A DNA stretch of 52,927 nt from an uncultured Phascolarctobacterium sp. (GCA_949285135.1 CASDXO010000003.1:1-52927), one strand, 5' to 3'; shown: positions 36,996 through 46,604, counted from the stretch's first letter. Numbers and translations: made by a program. The notes: generated from the letters alone by a model not told the origin.

Positions 36996-38357
36996 ATGGG
37001 CTGGATTACCTGGCTGTGTCCGGGCATCAATATCAAACGCTGGCTGTTGCTGTTTGCAGTAGGCGTTTTGATGTGTGCGCTGGGACTGGCGTTTTTCTTT
37101 AATTATCAGATTATGGGAACGGCAGAGGAACTGCTGTTCCAGATGACTTATATTACCACTGGCCGTTATTCTAACGGCATGATTATGCTGGCAGGCGGCA
37201 TTTTGCTGCTGCTGGGTTTCGGGGTGATGATATATGGCACCAGACGGATGATTTTTTCCGTTGTTGGTGCAGTCATCCCCGATAAAAACGGCTCGCTGAT
37301 GGAAACTATCTTCATCCAGCGCAAGCTGACCAGAGGGCCTGCCATTACCGTGGTAGGCGGCGGCACGGGACTTTCCACGCTGCTGCGCGGCATGAAATAC
37401 ATTACCAATAACTGTACGGCAGTAGTAACATCTGCCGATGACGGCGGTTCTTCCGGACGCCTGCGTAAAGAGCTGGGCATTATCCCGCCCGGCGACCTGC
37501 GCAACTGCCTGACGGCGCTGGCTGACCGTGAGCCGCTTATGGAAAGGCTGATGCAGTACCGTTTTCAGGGCGATTCGCCGCTGGCAGGACATTGCTTCGG
37601 CAATCTCTTTATCGCTGCCATGGCGCAGGCTGAAGGCGGTATGGAAGAAGGGCTGGATGCTACCAGCCAGATTCTTAAAGTGCGCGGTAAGGTTGTGCCT
37701 TCCACGCTGGAAAATATCCAGCTGCAGGCAGAAATGAACGACGGCACACTGGTGCTGGGCGAATCAGAAATTCCCAAGGCACACAAACGTATCCGTCGCA
37801 TGATGATGTTGCCGGAGGACGCGCCTGCTGCCAAGGCTGCCATCAAGGCTATCGAGGAAGCCGATGTGCTGATTTTTGGGCCGGGCAGTCTGTATACCAG
37901 CGTTATTCCCAATCTGCTGGTTAAAGGCATCCGTGATGCTGTGGTTAAATCCAATGCAGTAAAAATCTATATCTGCAATGTAATGACGCAGCCCGGCGAG
38001 ACCGACTTTTTCGGTGCGTATGAGCATGTACGCGCGCTGATTGACCATGTGGGCGTGCAGTTTTTGGATTTTGTCATTGTCAATGATCAGGAGATAACCG
38101 GTGAACAGCTGCTGCAGTATAATGCGGAAGGCTCTACGCCGGTAACGCCGGATGTGGAAAAAATCCGCAATCTGGGAATTACTGTAGTGCCGGCGCGGCT
38201 GATAAGCAAAAACGATCTGGTGCGCCACGATCCGCGCAAGCTTTCACGCGTGCTGATTGCGCTTATTTACCGTCTGCGTCTGTTTGGCAAGGGCGTACAG
38301 TTTTTTGACTACTTCTTTATGCGTCAGGGCATGAGAACCCTGCATAAAGGTGAATAA
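36996..38357 (+). CDS. yvcK: Gluconeogenesis factor YvcK/CofD-like family, membrane-anchored
   Basis: The 453-aa protein has two N-terminal membrane helices (about 15-38 and 60-85). They are followed by the YvcK domain from about residue 108 (ITVVGGGTGLSTLLRGMK, SADDGGSSGRLRKELGIIPPGDLRNCL, FGPGSLYTSVIPNLLV). YvcK binds UDP-sugars and links carbon metabolism to cell-wall synthesis. The membrane anchor makes it longer than the soluble B. subtilis protein. Confidence 0.94.
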   Translation: MGWITWLCPGINIKRWLLLFAVGVLMCALGLAFFFNYQIMGTAEELLFQMTYITTGRYSNGMIMLAGGILLLLGFGVMIYGTRRMIFSVVGAVIPDKNGSLMETIFIQRKLTRGPAITVVGGGTGLSTLLRGMKYITNNCTAVVTSADDGGSSGRLRKELGIIPPGDLRNCLTALADREPLMERLMQYRFQGDSPLAGHCFGNLFIAAMAQAEGGMEEGLDATSQILKVRGKVVPSTLENIQLQAEMNDGTLVLGESEIPKAHKRIRRMMMLPEDAPAAKAAIKAIEEADVLIFGPGSLYTSVIPNLLVKGIRDAVVKSNAVKIYICNVMTQPGETDFFGAYEHVRALIDHVGVQFLDFVIVNDQEITGEQLLQYNAEGSTPVTPDVEKIRNLGITVVPARLISKNDLVRHDPRKLSRVLIALIYRLRLFGKGVQFFDYFFMRQGMRTLHKGE

Positions 38358-38393
38358 ACCAAAACGGAAGATTATAAGAAAGGGGGACGCCGG

Positions 38394-39326
38394 ATGTCTT
38401 TTTCCAATGATGTAAAGAACGAATTATCGCGTATCGAAACCAATGATGCCTGCTGTGACAAGGCAGAGCTGTTGGGACTGCTGCGCATGAGCGGTGCCAT
38501 TATTATCAGGGGCAGCAATGTCGGCATCCACTTTTCTACAGAAAATGCGGCACTGGCAAGGCGTGTGCTGCAGCTTTTGAAAAGCAATTATCAGGTGCAG
38601 ACGGAAGTGGTTATTACCCGTTCACGTCGTTTGAAGAAAAATAACCGTTATCAGGTGCGCGTTATTCCTGCACCGCAGGTAAGCAAAGCGCTGACGGAGC
38701 TGCAGCTTTTGTCAGTAGAAAGCGACTTGAAAAATCCGCTGCTGAACAATCACTGCTGCAAACGTACCTTCCTGCGCGGTGCCTTTTTGGGCGGCGGCAG
38801 CATCAGCCGTCCTTCCAGTGACTACCATCTGGAAATGGTTACCGGCAACGAAGATTTTGCCCACAGCATTATCAAGGTCATGCACAGCTTTTCGCTGAAA
38901 GCCAAGCTGACCGACCGTAAGAACGATTTTATCGTTTATTTGAAAGACGGCGAAAGTATTACGAAATTTTTGAGCGTTATCGGTGCGCATAATTCCATGA
39001 TGGATTTTGAAAACGTGCGCATCGTCAAGGAAATGCGCAACAACGTCAACCGCGTGGTAAACTGCGAGACCGCCAATCTGAACAAGGTTGTCAGGGCAGC
39101 GGTGCGACAGATTAACTGCATTAAATATATCGACCAGCATATGGGGCTTAATCAGCTGCCGCAGGCTCTGCAGGACACGGCCCGTCTGCGTCTGGAATAT
39201 CCTGACGCTTCTTTAAACGAGCTGGTGGAATATTCCGGCGGCATCGGCAAGTCCGGCATTAATCACCGCCTGAAAAAGCTGCAGGAAATGGCTGTCGGAC
39301 TGGGTATGGAAATGGAGAAAGACTGA
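38394..39326 (+). CDS. whiA: Sporulation/cell-division regulator WhiA
   Basis: The 310-aa product has an N-terminal LAGLIDADG-like fold (SFSNDVKNELSRIE; CCKRTFLRGAFLGGGSISRP). A C-terminal helix-turn-helix (DTARLRLEYPDASLNELVEYSGGIGKSGINHRLKKL) completes it. WhiA is a DNA-binding protein involved in division, conserved next to yvcK in Firmicutes and actinobacteria. Ribosome-binding site is gaaaggggg. Confidence 0.95.
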   Translation: MSFSNDVKNELSRIETNDACCDKAELLGLLRMSGAIIIRGSNVGIHFSTENAALARRVLQLLKSNYQVQTEVVITRSRRLKKNNRYQVRVIPAPQVSKALTELQLLSVESDLKNPLLNNHCCKRTFLRGAFLGGGSISRPSSDYHLEMVTGNEDFAHSIIKVMHSFSLKAKLTDRKNDFIVYLKDGESITKFLSVIGAHNSMMDFENVRIVKEMRNNVNRVVNCETANLNKVVRAAVRQINCIKYIDQHMGLNQLPQALQDTARLRLEYPDASLNELVEYSGGIGKSGINHRLKKLQEMAVGLGMEMEKD

Positions 39327-39327
39327 G

Positions 39328-40194
39328 ATGCTGAAAAAAGTACTGAAACTATCTGCCGTATGCCTGGTAATACTGGCAGCGGCGGCTGCAGTTTACTGGC
39401 AGCTGAACGGCGACAGGCTGCGGGCAGAATATGCAGCCTTTAAAAAGACCAGCGCGCCCGTACTCATGTATCATGCCGTAGGCCCGGAAGTTGGCATAGA
39501 CTGGCCCAAGACCCTGATTATGCCGGAAGCACTGTTTGAATCGCATTTAAAATATTTAAAAGACAGCGGCTATACCATCGTCAGCGTGGAACAGCTGGCA
39601 GCAAGGCTGGAACAGGGAGAGAGCGTCGATAAATATATCGCCCTCAGCTTTGACGACGGCTATAAAAATAACCACAGCGTAGTCCTGCCGCTGCTGCAGA
39701 AATACGATGCCAAAGCTTCTTTCTTCGTCATCAATAAGGACATCGGCGATGCCATCCACATGAACGAAGCAGAAATAAAAGATATGATTGCTCATGGTAT
39801 GGAGCTTGGCTCACACACAACAAGTCATGCGCCGCTGGCAAAGATTGACGAAAAATATCTTGCCTGGGAGCTGGCAACCTCCCGCTACTATCTGAAAAAG
39901 AATTTTGACGGCTATATTGTCCGTACGCTGGCTTATCCTAACGGTAACTACAACGAAACCGTTATCCGCGAGGCACAGCGTTACGGCTTTTATCGGGCAC
40001 TGACCGGCAAAGTGGGTGTCAACACCACGGCAAGCTACAAAAATGCACCCATGGAGATGTACCGCGTAACCGTGGCCGATGACGGCAGCGGCGTGCAGGG
40101 ACTGGCAGACCGCATTGAAAAAGCGTATCTGTGGGGCTTTTTGCAGACCAAAGGCATAGATTTAAACATCATCCGCAATATCTTTGTGTGGTAA
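39328..40194 (+). CDS. Membrane-anchored polysaccharide deacetylase (NodB fold)
   Basis: The 288-aa protein has one N-terminal membrane helix (residues 6-24). An extracytoplasmic NodB domain follows: VLMYHAVG, the metal-site SFDDGY, SHTTSHAPL (His-x4-His) and LAYPNG. These are the standard residues for metal-dependent de-N-acetylation of peptidoglycan or exopolysaccharide. It starts 1 nt after whiA, so it is probably the last member of that operon. The exact glycan is unknown. Confidence 0.88.
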   Translation: MLKKVLKLSAVCLVILAAAAAVYWQLNGDRLRAEYAAFKKTSAPVLMYHAVGPEVGIDWPKTLIMPEALFESHLKYLKDSGYTIVSVEQLAARLEQGESVDKYIALSFDDGYKNNHSVVLPLLQKYDAKASFFVINKDIGDAIHMNEAEIKDMIAHGMELGSHTTSHAPLAKIDEKYLAWELATSRYYLKKNFDGYIVRTLAYPNGNYNETVIREAQRYGFYRALTGKVGVNTTASYKNAPMEMYRVTVADDGSGVQGLADRIEKAYLWGFLQTKGIDLNIIRNIFVW

Positions 40195-40204
40195 AGGTGA
40201 TTAG

Positions 40205-40867
40205 ATGCTGAGTTATAATATTGAAATTGTTAAGCTCACTTTGGCAAAATATAAGAAAATATTGGCAGCTTATAAGCTTATGAGGGCAGTACTGCAAAGC
40301 TGTCCTCATACTGTTTTGTGCCAGGATAAGGCAGTTTTGGCAAAAGCGACCGCCAAAGCGGAACAGGGCTGCCAGCAGGCAGAGCAGAATATCAGCCTGT
40401 GCCATCAGCTTATGGCAGGATATGACAGGCAGCAGACTGTAGATAAAGACGGCTACAGGCAGGCGCTGGTTAACATTTCCAAAAATCTGGCTGACCTTTA
40501 TAAGCTGAACCTGCTCTTATTTAACGATTTGCTGATTGGCACTGATTTAGTGCAGCAAAGCTACCTGCAGGATAATCCGACTGCAGATACAGATTTAAGC
40601 GAGTTTTACGGCAGGAATGAAACCGATTTACTTGCTTTACCGCTGCAGGAGCGCATGGAAAAACTGCAGTGCTCCGATTATACGCAGTTTTGCCGTAATT
40701 ATCCGCAGCTTGTCAGTGCGGCAGAATTTGCGGATTTGGTAAAATCAGGACTGATTACAAGTGCTGATGATATCATATTGCATAATAACAGGATATATGA
40801 AAATGAATTCAGTGAGCAGTGGGAAGAATACGAGTACGAATATGACAAATACAGAAAGAAAAAATAA
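40205..40867 (+). CDS. Protein of unknown function (220 aa)
   Basis: I do not recognise this family. The protein is predicted soluble and helical. It has six cysteines in the first 160 residues and an acidic, Tyr-rich C-terminus (EEYEYEYDKYRKKK). It begins 10 nt after the deacetylase gene and ends at a terminator, so it is the last gene of the operon. Codon use is like that of its neighbours. Confidence 0.7.
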   Translation: MLSYNIEIVKLTLAKYKKILAAYKLMRAVLQSCPHTVLCQDKAVLAKATAKAEQGCQQAEQNISLCHQLMAGYDRQQTVDKDGYRQALVNISKNLADLYKLNLLLFNDLLIGTDLVQQSYLQDNPTADTDLSEFYGRNETDLLALPLQERMEKLQCSDYTQFCRNYPQLVSAAEFADLVKSGLITSADDIILHNNRIYENEFSEQWEEYEYEYDKYRKKK

Positions 40868-40871
40868 AAAC

Positions 40872-40902
40872 TTAGTTCAGTGCAAGCTGGACTAATTTTT
40901 TT
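40872..40902 (+). terminator. Terminator of the rapZ-whiA operon
   Basis: The stem ttagttcag (40872-40880) with ctggactaa (40887-40895, one G-T pair) is followed by seven T. Confidence 0.85.
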
Positions 40903-40941
40903 AGCATAAATGTTTTAATGCTTGCGTATCTCAAGATTATT

Positions 40942-40976
40942 TTGAAATAAGAAAAGATATGCTATAATGAGCATAT
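40942..40976 (+). promoter_or_regulatory. Promoter with overlapping palindromic operator for the restriction operon
   Basis: TGC plus TATAAT (40963-40968) is an extended -10, with TTGAAA at 40942-40947 at a short spacing. The -10 is the centre of a perfect 7-bp inverted repeat, ATATGCT (40957-40963), 6 nt, AGCATAT (40970-40976). The adjacent XRE regulator is the obvious candidate to bind it, which would give autorepression. Confidence 0.6.
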
Positions 40977-41011
40977 ATATTACGTTTGCTTTGTGAAGGG
41001 AGAAACGAAAG

Positions 41012-41221
41012 ATGGCTGTCAGTTATAACAGACTGTGGAAGCTTTTAATAGATAAAAAAATAAATAAGACTCAGCTGTGCCGTCAGGCAAAAATTTCTAC
41101 CAATGCTATGGCAAAACTGGGTAAGAATGAAGATGTCCGTGTAGAAGTACTGGTAAAAATATGTACGGCTTTAAATTGCCGTATTGAAGATATTATGGAA
41201 ATCGTTCCCGGGAAAATCTGA
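41012..41221 (+). CDS. Small XRE-family regulator of the restriction operon
   Basis: The 69-aa protein is a single Cro/C1-type helix-turn-helix (LIDKKINKTQLCRQAKISTNAMAKLGKN, then VLVKICTALNCRIEDIMEIV). It lies 19 nt upstream of hsdR in the same direction. Size and placement resemble controller proteins that delay or limit restriction gene expression. The palindrome over the -10 supports this, but binding is inferred. Confidence 0.88.
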   Translation: MAVSYNRLWKLLIDKKINKTQLCRQAKISTNAMAKLGKNEDVRVEVLVKICTALNCRIEDIMEIVPGKI

Positions 41222-41240
41222 TTGTGAGGGAGATGGAAGC

Positions 41241-43592
41241 ATGGATGCGGTACTGTCTAAAAAACAAATGAGCGAGGAAGATATCAAGCTTCGTTATATA
41301 ACGCCTGCCATAACCGCTAAATGGCATACTGATAAAATCACTATGGAGACGCCTATTACCGATGGCAGAATAAATTTAAAGGGTAATGTAGCTGTTACGG
41401 AAAAGCCCAAAAGGGCAGATTACATTCTGTATCTTAACGCCAATAATCCTGTTGCTGTAATAGAAGCCAAAGACAATAAACACAGCGTTTCCTATGGTTT
41501 GCAGCAGGCCATGACTTATGCGCAGATGCTGGATGTTCCCTTTGCGTACAGCTCTAACGGCGACGGTTTTGCCGAGCATGATTTTCTGACCGGACAGGAA
41601 AGAGTACTTGCCTTGCACGAATTTCCCGGCGAAGAAGAGCTGATTGCCCGCTATAAACAGGAAGTAAATGGCGGCAAGGGTCTCAGTAAGCAGCAGGAAA
41701 AAATTCTGAATCAGCCTTATTACAGCAGTCAGACAACCTTTGCACCCCGCTATTATCAGCGTATTGCTATTAATCGCACTCTGGATGCCATCGCCCGCGG
41801 ACAAAACCGCATCCTGCTGGTTATGGCAACCGGCACCGGCAAAACATATACTGCTTTTCAGATAGTGTACCGTCTGCTCAAAAGCGGGATGAAACGCAAA
41901 ATTTTATATCTGGCTGACAGAAATATTCTGATTGACCAGTCCATGAAACAGGATTTTGCTCCCTTATCCAAAATAATGTGCCAGATAAATATGGCAAAGG
42001 TCAATAAAAGTACCATTACAGCCCATGAAGTATATTTTTCCCTGTATCAGCAGCTGGTAGGCGATAACGGCGAAGAACGCTTCCGTGATTTATTTCGACC
42101 GAACTTTTTCGATTTAGTCATTGTAGACGAATGTCATCGCGGTTCTGCCAAGGAAGAAAGCCGCTGGCGCAAAATTTTGGAATATTTTTCCGGTGCTACG
42201 CAGATAGGTATGACGGCTACGCCTAAAGAGACAAAATATATTTCCAACCTGAGTTATTTTGGTGAGCCTGTTTATACATACAGTCTGAAAAACGGTATCG
42301 AAGACGGTTTCCTTGCGCCGTTTAAAGTAATAAATATTACTACAGATATAGGTGAAGGCTGGCGGCCGCTCAAAGGTCAGCGCGACAAGCTGGGCAACGA
42401 GATACCCGACCGCGTATATACTAACAGCGATTTTGACTATAACATTGTCCTTGAAGACCGTACCCAGCAGGTAGCGCAGGAAATTACCCGTTACTTAAAA
42501 AGTACGGACAGGATGGCAAAGACCATTGTTTTCTGTCCTACGGAAGAAGCTGCAGAAAGAATGCGCGTAGCTTTAAATAACGCTAATGCCGATATGGTGC
42601 AGAAAAATCCTGATTATGTGGTGCGCATTACCGGCAGCGACGAGTACGGCAAAGGCAAGCTGGGATATTTTATCTCCGTAACGGCAAAATATCCCGTTAT
42701 TGCCACTACTTCCAAAATGCTTTCTACCGGCGTAGACTGCAAAATGGTCAAGCTGATTGTTTTAGACCAGATGATTGGCTCCATGACGGAATTTAAACAG
42801 ATTATCGGCAGAGGTACAAGGCTGCGTAAAAAAGAAGGCAAAAGCAGCTTTGTGGTTATGGATTTCCGCAATGTTACCCGTCTGTTTTCCGACCCGGACT
42901 GGGACGGCCCTATTGATATTGATGAAGGCTTTATGCCTAAGACACCGGGCGATATGCCGGATGACCCTGGTATACCGGATGGTATTGACCCGGGAACCAA
43001 GCCGCCGCGCGAGCCTAAACCTATAGTTGGCAAAGACGGCTGCACGGTAAAAATTATTAACAAAGTTGTTTCTGTTTACGATACTGACGGCAAGCTTTTA
43101 CGTCAGGAAAGCATAGTAGATTATACCAAGTCCAATATTTTGGGCGAATACGCTTCGCTGGATAACTTTATCCGGCAGTGGTCTGCGGAAAAGAAAAAGG
43201 CCAAAATCAGAGAACTGCTGCTGGAAAAAGGTATCGACCTGGAACTTTTGAAAGCAGAACAGGAGATGGGCGACGTAGATGATTTTGATTTTATCTGCCA
43301 CGTTGCCTTTGATAAAAAGCCTTTAACCCGCAGAGAACGCGCTAATAACGTGAAAAAGAAAGACTTTTTCAGCAAATACAGCGGCGCTGCTAAAGAAGTA
43401 CTGGAAAAATTACTGGACAGCTACATGGATTTGGGTATTTATGATATTGAAACAACTGATATTTTAAAAATGGACGACTTCAAAAAATTTGGCAAACCTG
43501 CAAGGATTGCCAGCTATTTTGGCGGCAAAGATCAGTATCTGCAGGCAGTAAAAGCCTTGGAAGAAGCACTATATGAAAATGAGGTAGGTTAA
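41241..43592 (+). CDS. hsdR: Type I restriction enzyme R subunit
   Basis: The 783-aa product has an N-terminal PD-(D/E)xK nuclease (RADYILYL near 59, then VIEAKD with Glu 75/Lys 77). An SF2 DNA-translocase motor follows, with ATGTGKT near 196-202, DECHRG near 296-301, MTATPKE and the late motif QIIGRGTRLR near 520. The C-terminal part is of the EcoEI_R_C type and binds the M/S complex. ATG 41241 is preferred to an upstream frame opening at 41184 that overlaps the XRE gene. It cuts unmodified DNA after translocation. All motor and nuclease motifs appear intact. Confidence 0.93.
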   Translation: MDAVLSKKQMSEEDIKLRYITPAITAKWHTDKITMETPITDGRINLKGNVAVTEKPKRADYILYLNANNPVAVIEAKDNKHSVSYGLQQAMTYAQMLDVPFAYSSNGDGFAEHDFLTGQERVLALHEFPGEEELIARYKQEVNGGKGLSKQQEKILNQPYYSSQTTFAPRYYQRIAINRTLDAIARGQNRILLVMATGTGKTYTAFQIVYRLLKSGMKRKILYLADRNILIDQSMKQDFAPLSKIMCQINMAKVNKSTITAHEVYFSLYQQLVGDNGEERFRDLFRPNFFDLVIVDECHRGSAKEESRWRKILEYFSGATQIGMTATPKETKYISNLSYFGEPVYTYSLKNGIEDGFLAPFKVINITTDIGEGWRPLKGQRDKLGNEIPDRVYTNSDFDYNIVLEDRTQQVAQEITRYLKSTDRMAKTIVFCPTEEAAERMRVALNNANADMVQKNPDYVVRITGSDEYGKGKLGYFISVTAKYPVIATTSKMLSTGVDCKMVKLIVLDQMIGSMTEFKQIIGRGTRLRKKEGKSSFVVMDFRNVTRLFSDPDWDGPIDIDEGFMPKTPGDMPDDPGIPDGIDPGTKPPREPKPIVGKDGCTVKIINKVVSVYDTDGKLLRQESIVDYTKSNILGEYASLDNFIRQWSAEKKKAKIRELLLEKGIDLELLKAEQEMGDVDDFDFICHVAFDKKPLTRRERANNVKKKDFFSKYSGAAKEVLEKLLDSYMDLGIYDIETTDILKMDDFKKFGKPARIASYFGGKDQYLQAVKALEEALYENEVG

Positions 43593-43595
43593 TAA

Positions 43596-45071
43596 ATGAG
43601 CAATCTGACAGGTTTTGTCAAAAGAATAAGAGATATTATGCGCAATGATGCCGGTGTCAACGGCGATGCGCAACGTATTGAGCAGATTACCTGGATGTTA
43701 TTTTTAAAAGTATACGACAGCAAGGAACGTGACTGGGAAATGGACGACGACGAGTATATTTCCATCCTCCCGGAAAACTGCCGCTGGGAAAACTGGGCTA
43801 AGGACGATAAAAGCGGTACAGCCATGACCGGCGACACGCTGCTGAACTTTGTCAACAACACTTTGTTTCCAACTCTTAAAACCTTGCCCGTAGACAGTGC
43901 TACACCCATAAAAAAGGCTATCGTGCAGACCACCTTTGCCGATGCCAACAACTATATGAAGGACGGCGTGCTGCTGCGGCAGGTAATCAATATTATTGAT
44001 GAACTGGATTTATCCAGCTATGAGGAAAGCCACGCCTTTGGCGAAATTTACGAATCCATCTTAAAAGAGCTGCAAAGCGCAGGCTCCTCCGGCGAATTTT
44101 ATACGCCCCGTGCCGTAACGGACTTTATGGCGAAGATGATTAAACCGCAGATTGGCGAAAAAATGGCAGACTTTGCCTGTGGTACCGGCGGCTTTCTGAC
44201 CAGCTGGCTCAAAGAGCTGCAGCCACAGATTAAAAATGCTGACGACGTGCAAAAATATGGTCAGTCCATTTACGGTATCGAGAAAAAGCAGTTTCCCTAT
44301 ATGCTGTGCATTACCAATATGCTGTTGCATGATATTGAGCTGCCCCAGATTTACCATGCCAATACCCTGTTAAATGATGTACTCAACTATACGGAAGAGG
44401 ATAAATTTGACGTAGTACTGATGAATCCGCCTTATGGCGGCAACGAGAAAAATGACGTAAAAAGCCATTTTCCTGCTGACCTTGCCAGCAGCGAAACGGC
44501 AGACCTGTTTATGTCCGTTATCATGTACCGTTTAAAGACTGACGGCAGAGCGGCAGTAATCCTGCCTGACGGCTTCTTATTCGGTACGGATAATGCCAAA
44601 GTAAATATCAAGAAAAAACTGCTCAGTGAATTTAACCTGCATACCGTTATCCGTATGCCGAGCAGTGTTTTTGCGCCCTATACCTCTATCACTACCAATA
44701 TACTTTTCTTTAACAACGACGGGGCTACTAAAGAAACCTGGTTTTATCGCCTTGATATGCCCGAAGGCTACAAGCATTTTTCCAAAACCAAGCCTATGAA
44801 GCTGGAACATTTTGACCCCGTTATCCAATGGTGGAATAACAGGCAGGAAATTACCGTTGACGGCTTTGATAAGGCAAAAAAATATACGGCAGCAGAACTG
44901 GCGCAGGATAAAGGCTATAACCTTGATTTATGCGGCTACCCCCATGAAGAAGAAGAAATACTTGAGCCTATGGATTTAATCCAGCGCTACGAAGAGCAGC
45001 GCGCATCCTTAAATGCGGAAATTGACAGAGTGCTGGCAGATATTACCGCTATCCTGGGAGGTAACAAATAA
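43596..45071 (+). CDS. hsdM: Type I restriction-modification M subunit (N6-adenine methyltransferase)
   Basis: The 491-aa product has an N-terminal HsdM helical domain. The SAM-binding motif FACGTGGF is near residue 193, and the catalytic NPPYGG is near 277-282, the gamma-class order for N6-adenine methylation. It starts 3 nt after hsdR and overlaps hsdS by one base (taatg). It methylates the site read by HsdS and, as M2S, protects host DNA. Confidence 0.95.
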   Translation: MSNLTGFVKRIRDIMRNDAGVNGDAQRIEQITWMLFLKVYDSKERDWEMDDDEYISILPENCRWENWAKDDKSGTAMTGDTLLNFVNNTLFPTLKTLPVDSATPIKKAIVQTTFADANNYMKDGVLLRQVINIIDELDLSSYEESHAFGEIYESILKELQSAGSSGEFYTPRAVTDFMAKMIKPQIGEKMADFACGTGGFLTSWLKELQPQIKNADDVQKYGQSIYGIEKKQFPYMLCITNMLLHDIELPQIYHANTLLNDVLNYTEEDKFDVVLMNPPYGGNEKNDVKSHFPADLASSETADLFMSVIMYRLKTDGRAAVILPDGFLFGTDNAKVNIKKKLLSEFNLHTVIRMPSSVFAPYTSITTNILFFNNDGATKETWFYRLDMPEGYKHFSKTKPMKLEHFDPVIQWWNNRQEITVDGFDKAKKYTAAELAQDKGYNLDLCGYPHEEEEILEPMDLIQRYEEQRASLNAEIDRVLADITAILGGNK

Positions 45072-46537
45072 TGACGCCGCAGGAATTAAAAAACAGCATC
45101 CTGCAGCTGGCAGTACAGGGTAAGCTGGTAGAGCAGCGGGCAGAAGAAGGCACAGCAGAAGAGCTGTATAAAAAAATACAGGCAGAAAAGCAGAAGCTGA
45201 TAGCAGAAAAGAAAATAAAAAAAGAAAAGCCCCTGCCGGAAATAACGGCAGAGGAAATCCCCTTTGAAATTCCAGAGAGTTGGAAATGGGTACGGTTGGG
45301 GGATATTACTTCTATTTTAGGAGATGGAATTCACGGAACACCTTGTTTTGATGATAATGGTCAATATTATTTTATAAATGGAAATAATTTGGTTAAAGGT
45401 AAAATTGTAATAAAATCTGATACTAAAAAAGTTTCTTTTGAAGAATTCATAAAATATAAAAAACATTTGGATTATAATACAATTTTAATATCAATTAATG
45501 GTACAATAGGAAATTATGCTTTTTATAACGGGGAGCCAATTGTACTTGGAAAAAGTGCATGCTATTTTTCTATTCTGGGTAATAATGATAAAAATTATAT
45601 TTGTTATTTATTAAATACAAAGCATTTTTTTGATTATGCTGTAAAAAAAGCAACACAAACAACTATAAAAAATATTTCTTTAAAAGCGATGAGAATGTTG
45701 CCTGTTGCATTACCACCTTTGGCTGAACAAAAACGTATTGTAACTAAAATTGAAGAACTGTTGCCGCAAATTGACTGTTACGAACAGGTTTACAGCAAAC
45801 TGAAAGAGTTTAACAAGCGCTTTCCGGAGGATATGCAAAAATCCATCCTGCAATATGCAGTGCAGGGTAAACTGGTAGAGCAGCGAGCAGAAGAAGGCAC
45901 GGCAGAAGAACTGTATAAAAAAATACAGGCAGAAAAACAAAAGCTGACAGCAGAAAAGAAAATTAAAAAAGAAAAACCCCTGCCGGAAATAACAGCGGAG
46001 GAAATTCCCTTTGATATTCCAGAAAGCTGGAAATGGGTAAGGTTAAAAGATATTGTTTACAATAGGGGTCAGATGAAACCTGTTGAACCATTTTCATATA
46101 TTGATATTGGATCTATTGATAATAAAAGACAATTATTAAATAGCGAAGAAAATATAATTCAGCCTGACAAAGCACCATCAAGGGCAAGAAAAATAGTTGC
46201 TTATGGAGATATTCTTTACTCTACTGTTAGACCGTATTTACATAATATGTGTATAATAAATAAAACATTTTCATATATGCCCATAGCCAGTACTGGTTTT
46301 GCAGTTTTAACCTGTTGTAAAGGTATATTAAATAAGTTTCTATTTTATTATCTTTTATCTCCCAATTTTGATAGTTATGCAAATTCCAATGATAACTCTA
46401 AAGGTGTAGCGTACCCTGCCATTAATGATGATAAACTATACAAAGGATTAGTACCTCTCCCACCATTGGAAGAACAAAAGCGTATTGTTGCTAAAATTAA
46501 AGAATTATTGCCGTTGTGTGAGAAGTTGAAAAAGTAA
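45071..46537 (+). CDS. hsdS: Type I restriction-modification specificity subunit
   Basis: The 488-aa product has two target-recognition domains (about residues 75-220 and 325-475). Each ends in the PLPPLAEQKRI or PLPPLEEQKRI helix that starts a conserved spacer. A 210-bp segment (45098-45307) recurs at 45845-46054 with no gaps. It encodes QGKLVEQRAEEGTAEELYKK and the EIPF(E/D)IPESWKWVRL entry into each domain. The recognition domains are far more AT-rich than these spacers, which suggests domain shuffling. The two half-sites of the target cannot be predicted from sequence. Confidence 0.93.
   Translation: MTPQELKNSILQLAVQGKLVEQRAEEGTAEELYKKIQAEKQKLIAEKKIKKEKPLPEITAEEIPFEIPESWKWVRLGDITSILGDGIHGTPCFDDNGQYYFINGNNLVKGKIVIKSDTKKVSFEEFIKYKKHLDYNTILISINGTIGNYAFYNGEPIVLGKSACYFSILGNNDKNYICYLLNTKHFFDYAVKKATQTTIKNISLKAMRMLPVALPPLAEQKRIVTKIEELLPQIDCYEQVYSKLKEFNKRFPEDMQKSILQYAVQGKLVEQRAEEGTAEELYKKIQAEKQKLTAEKKIKKEKPLPEITAEEIPFDIPESWKWVRLKDIVYNRGQMKPVEPFSYIDIGSIDNKRQLLNSEENIIQPDKAPSRARKIVAYGDILYSTVRPYLHNMCIINKTFSYMPIASTGFAVLTCCKGILNKFLFYYLLSPNFDSYANSNDNSKGVAYPAINDDKLYKGLVPLPPLEEQKRIVAKIKELLPLCEKLKK
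45098..46054 (+). repeat. 210-bp direct repeat inside hsdS
   Basis: 45098-45307 and 45845-46054 align without gaps at an offset of 747 bp (249 codons) and are nearly identical, with scattered mostly synonymous changes. Recombination between them would delete exactly one recognition domain in frame. Confidence 0.85.
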
Positions 46538-46604
46538 TAGCATTATAATTATTAATTTGTTATTGCCTATATTGAGATAGTTAGCTTTTTAGGAGTTGTA
46601 AATA

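Noticed and set aside
36582..37592. A 336-aa open frame on the minus strand across rapZ and yvcK
   Set aside because: Both + strand genes are unmistakable. The frame is a by-product of their codon use, and its His/Gln-rich product has no start signals.
41184..41240. Longer N-terminus of hsdR starting at 41184
   Set aside because: It overlaps the XRE gene and encodes a segment unlike HsdR; ATG 41241 fits better.
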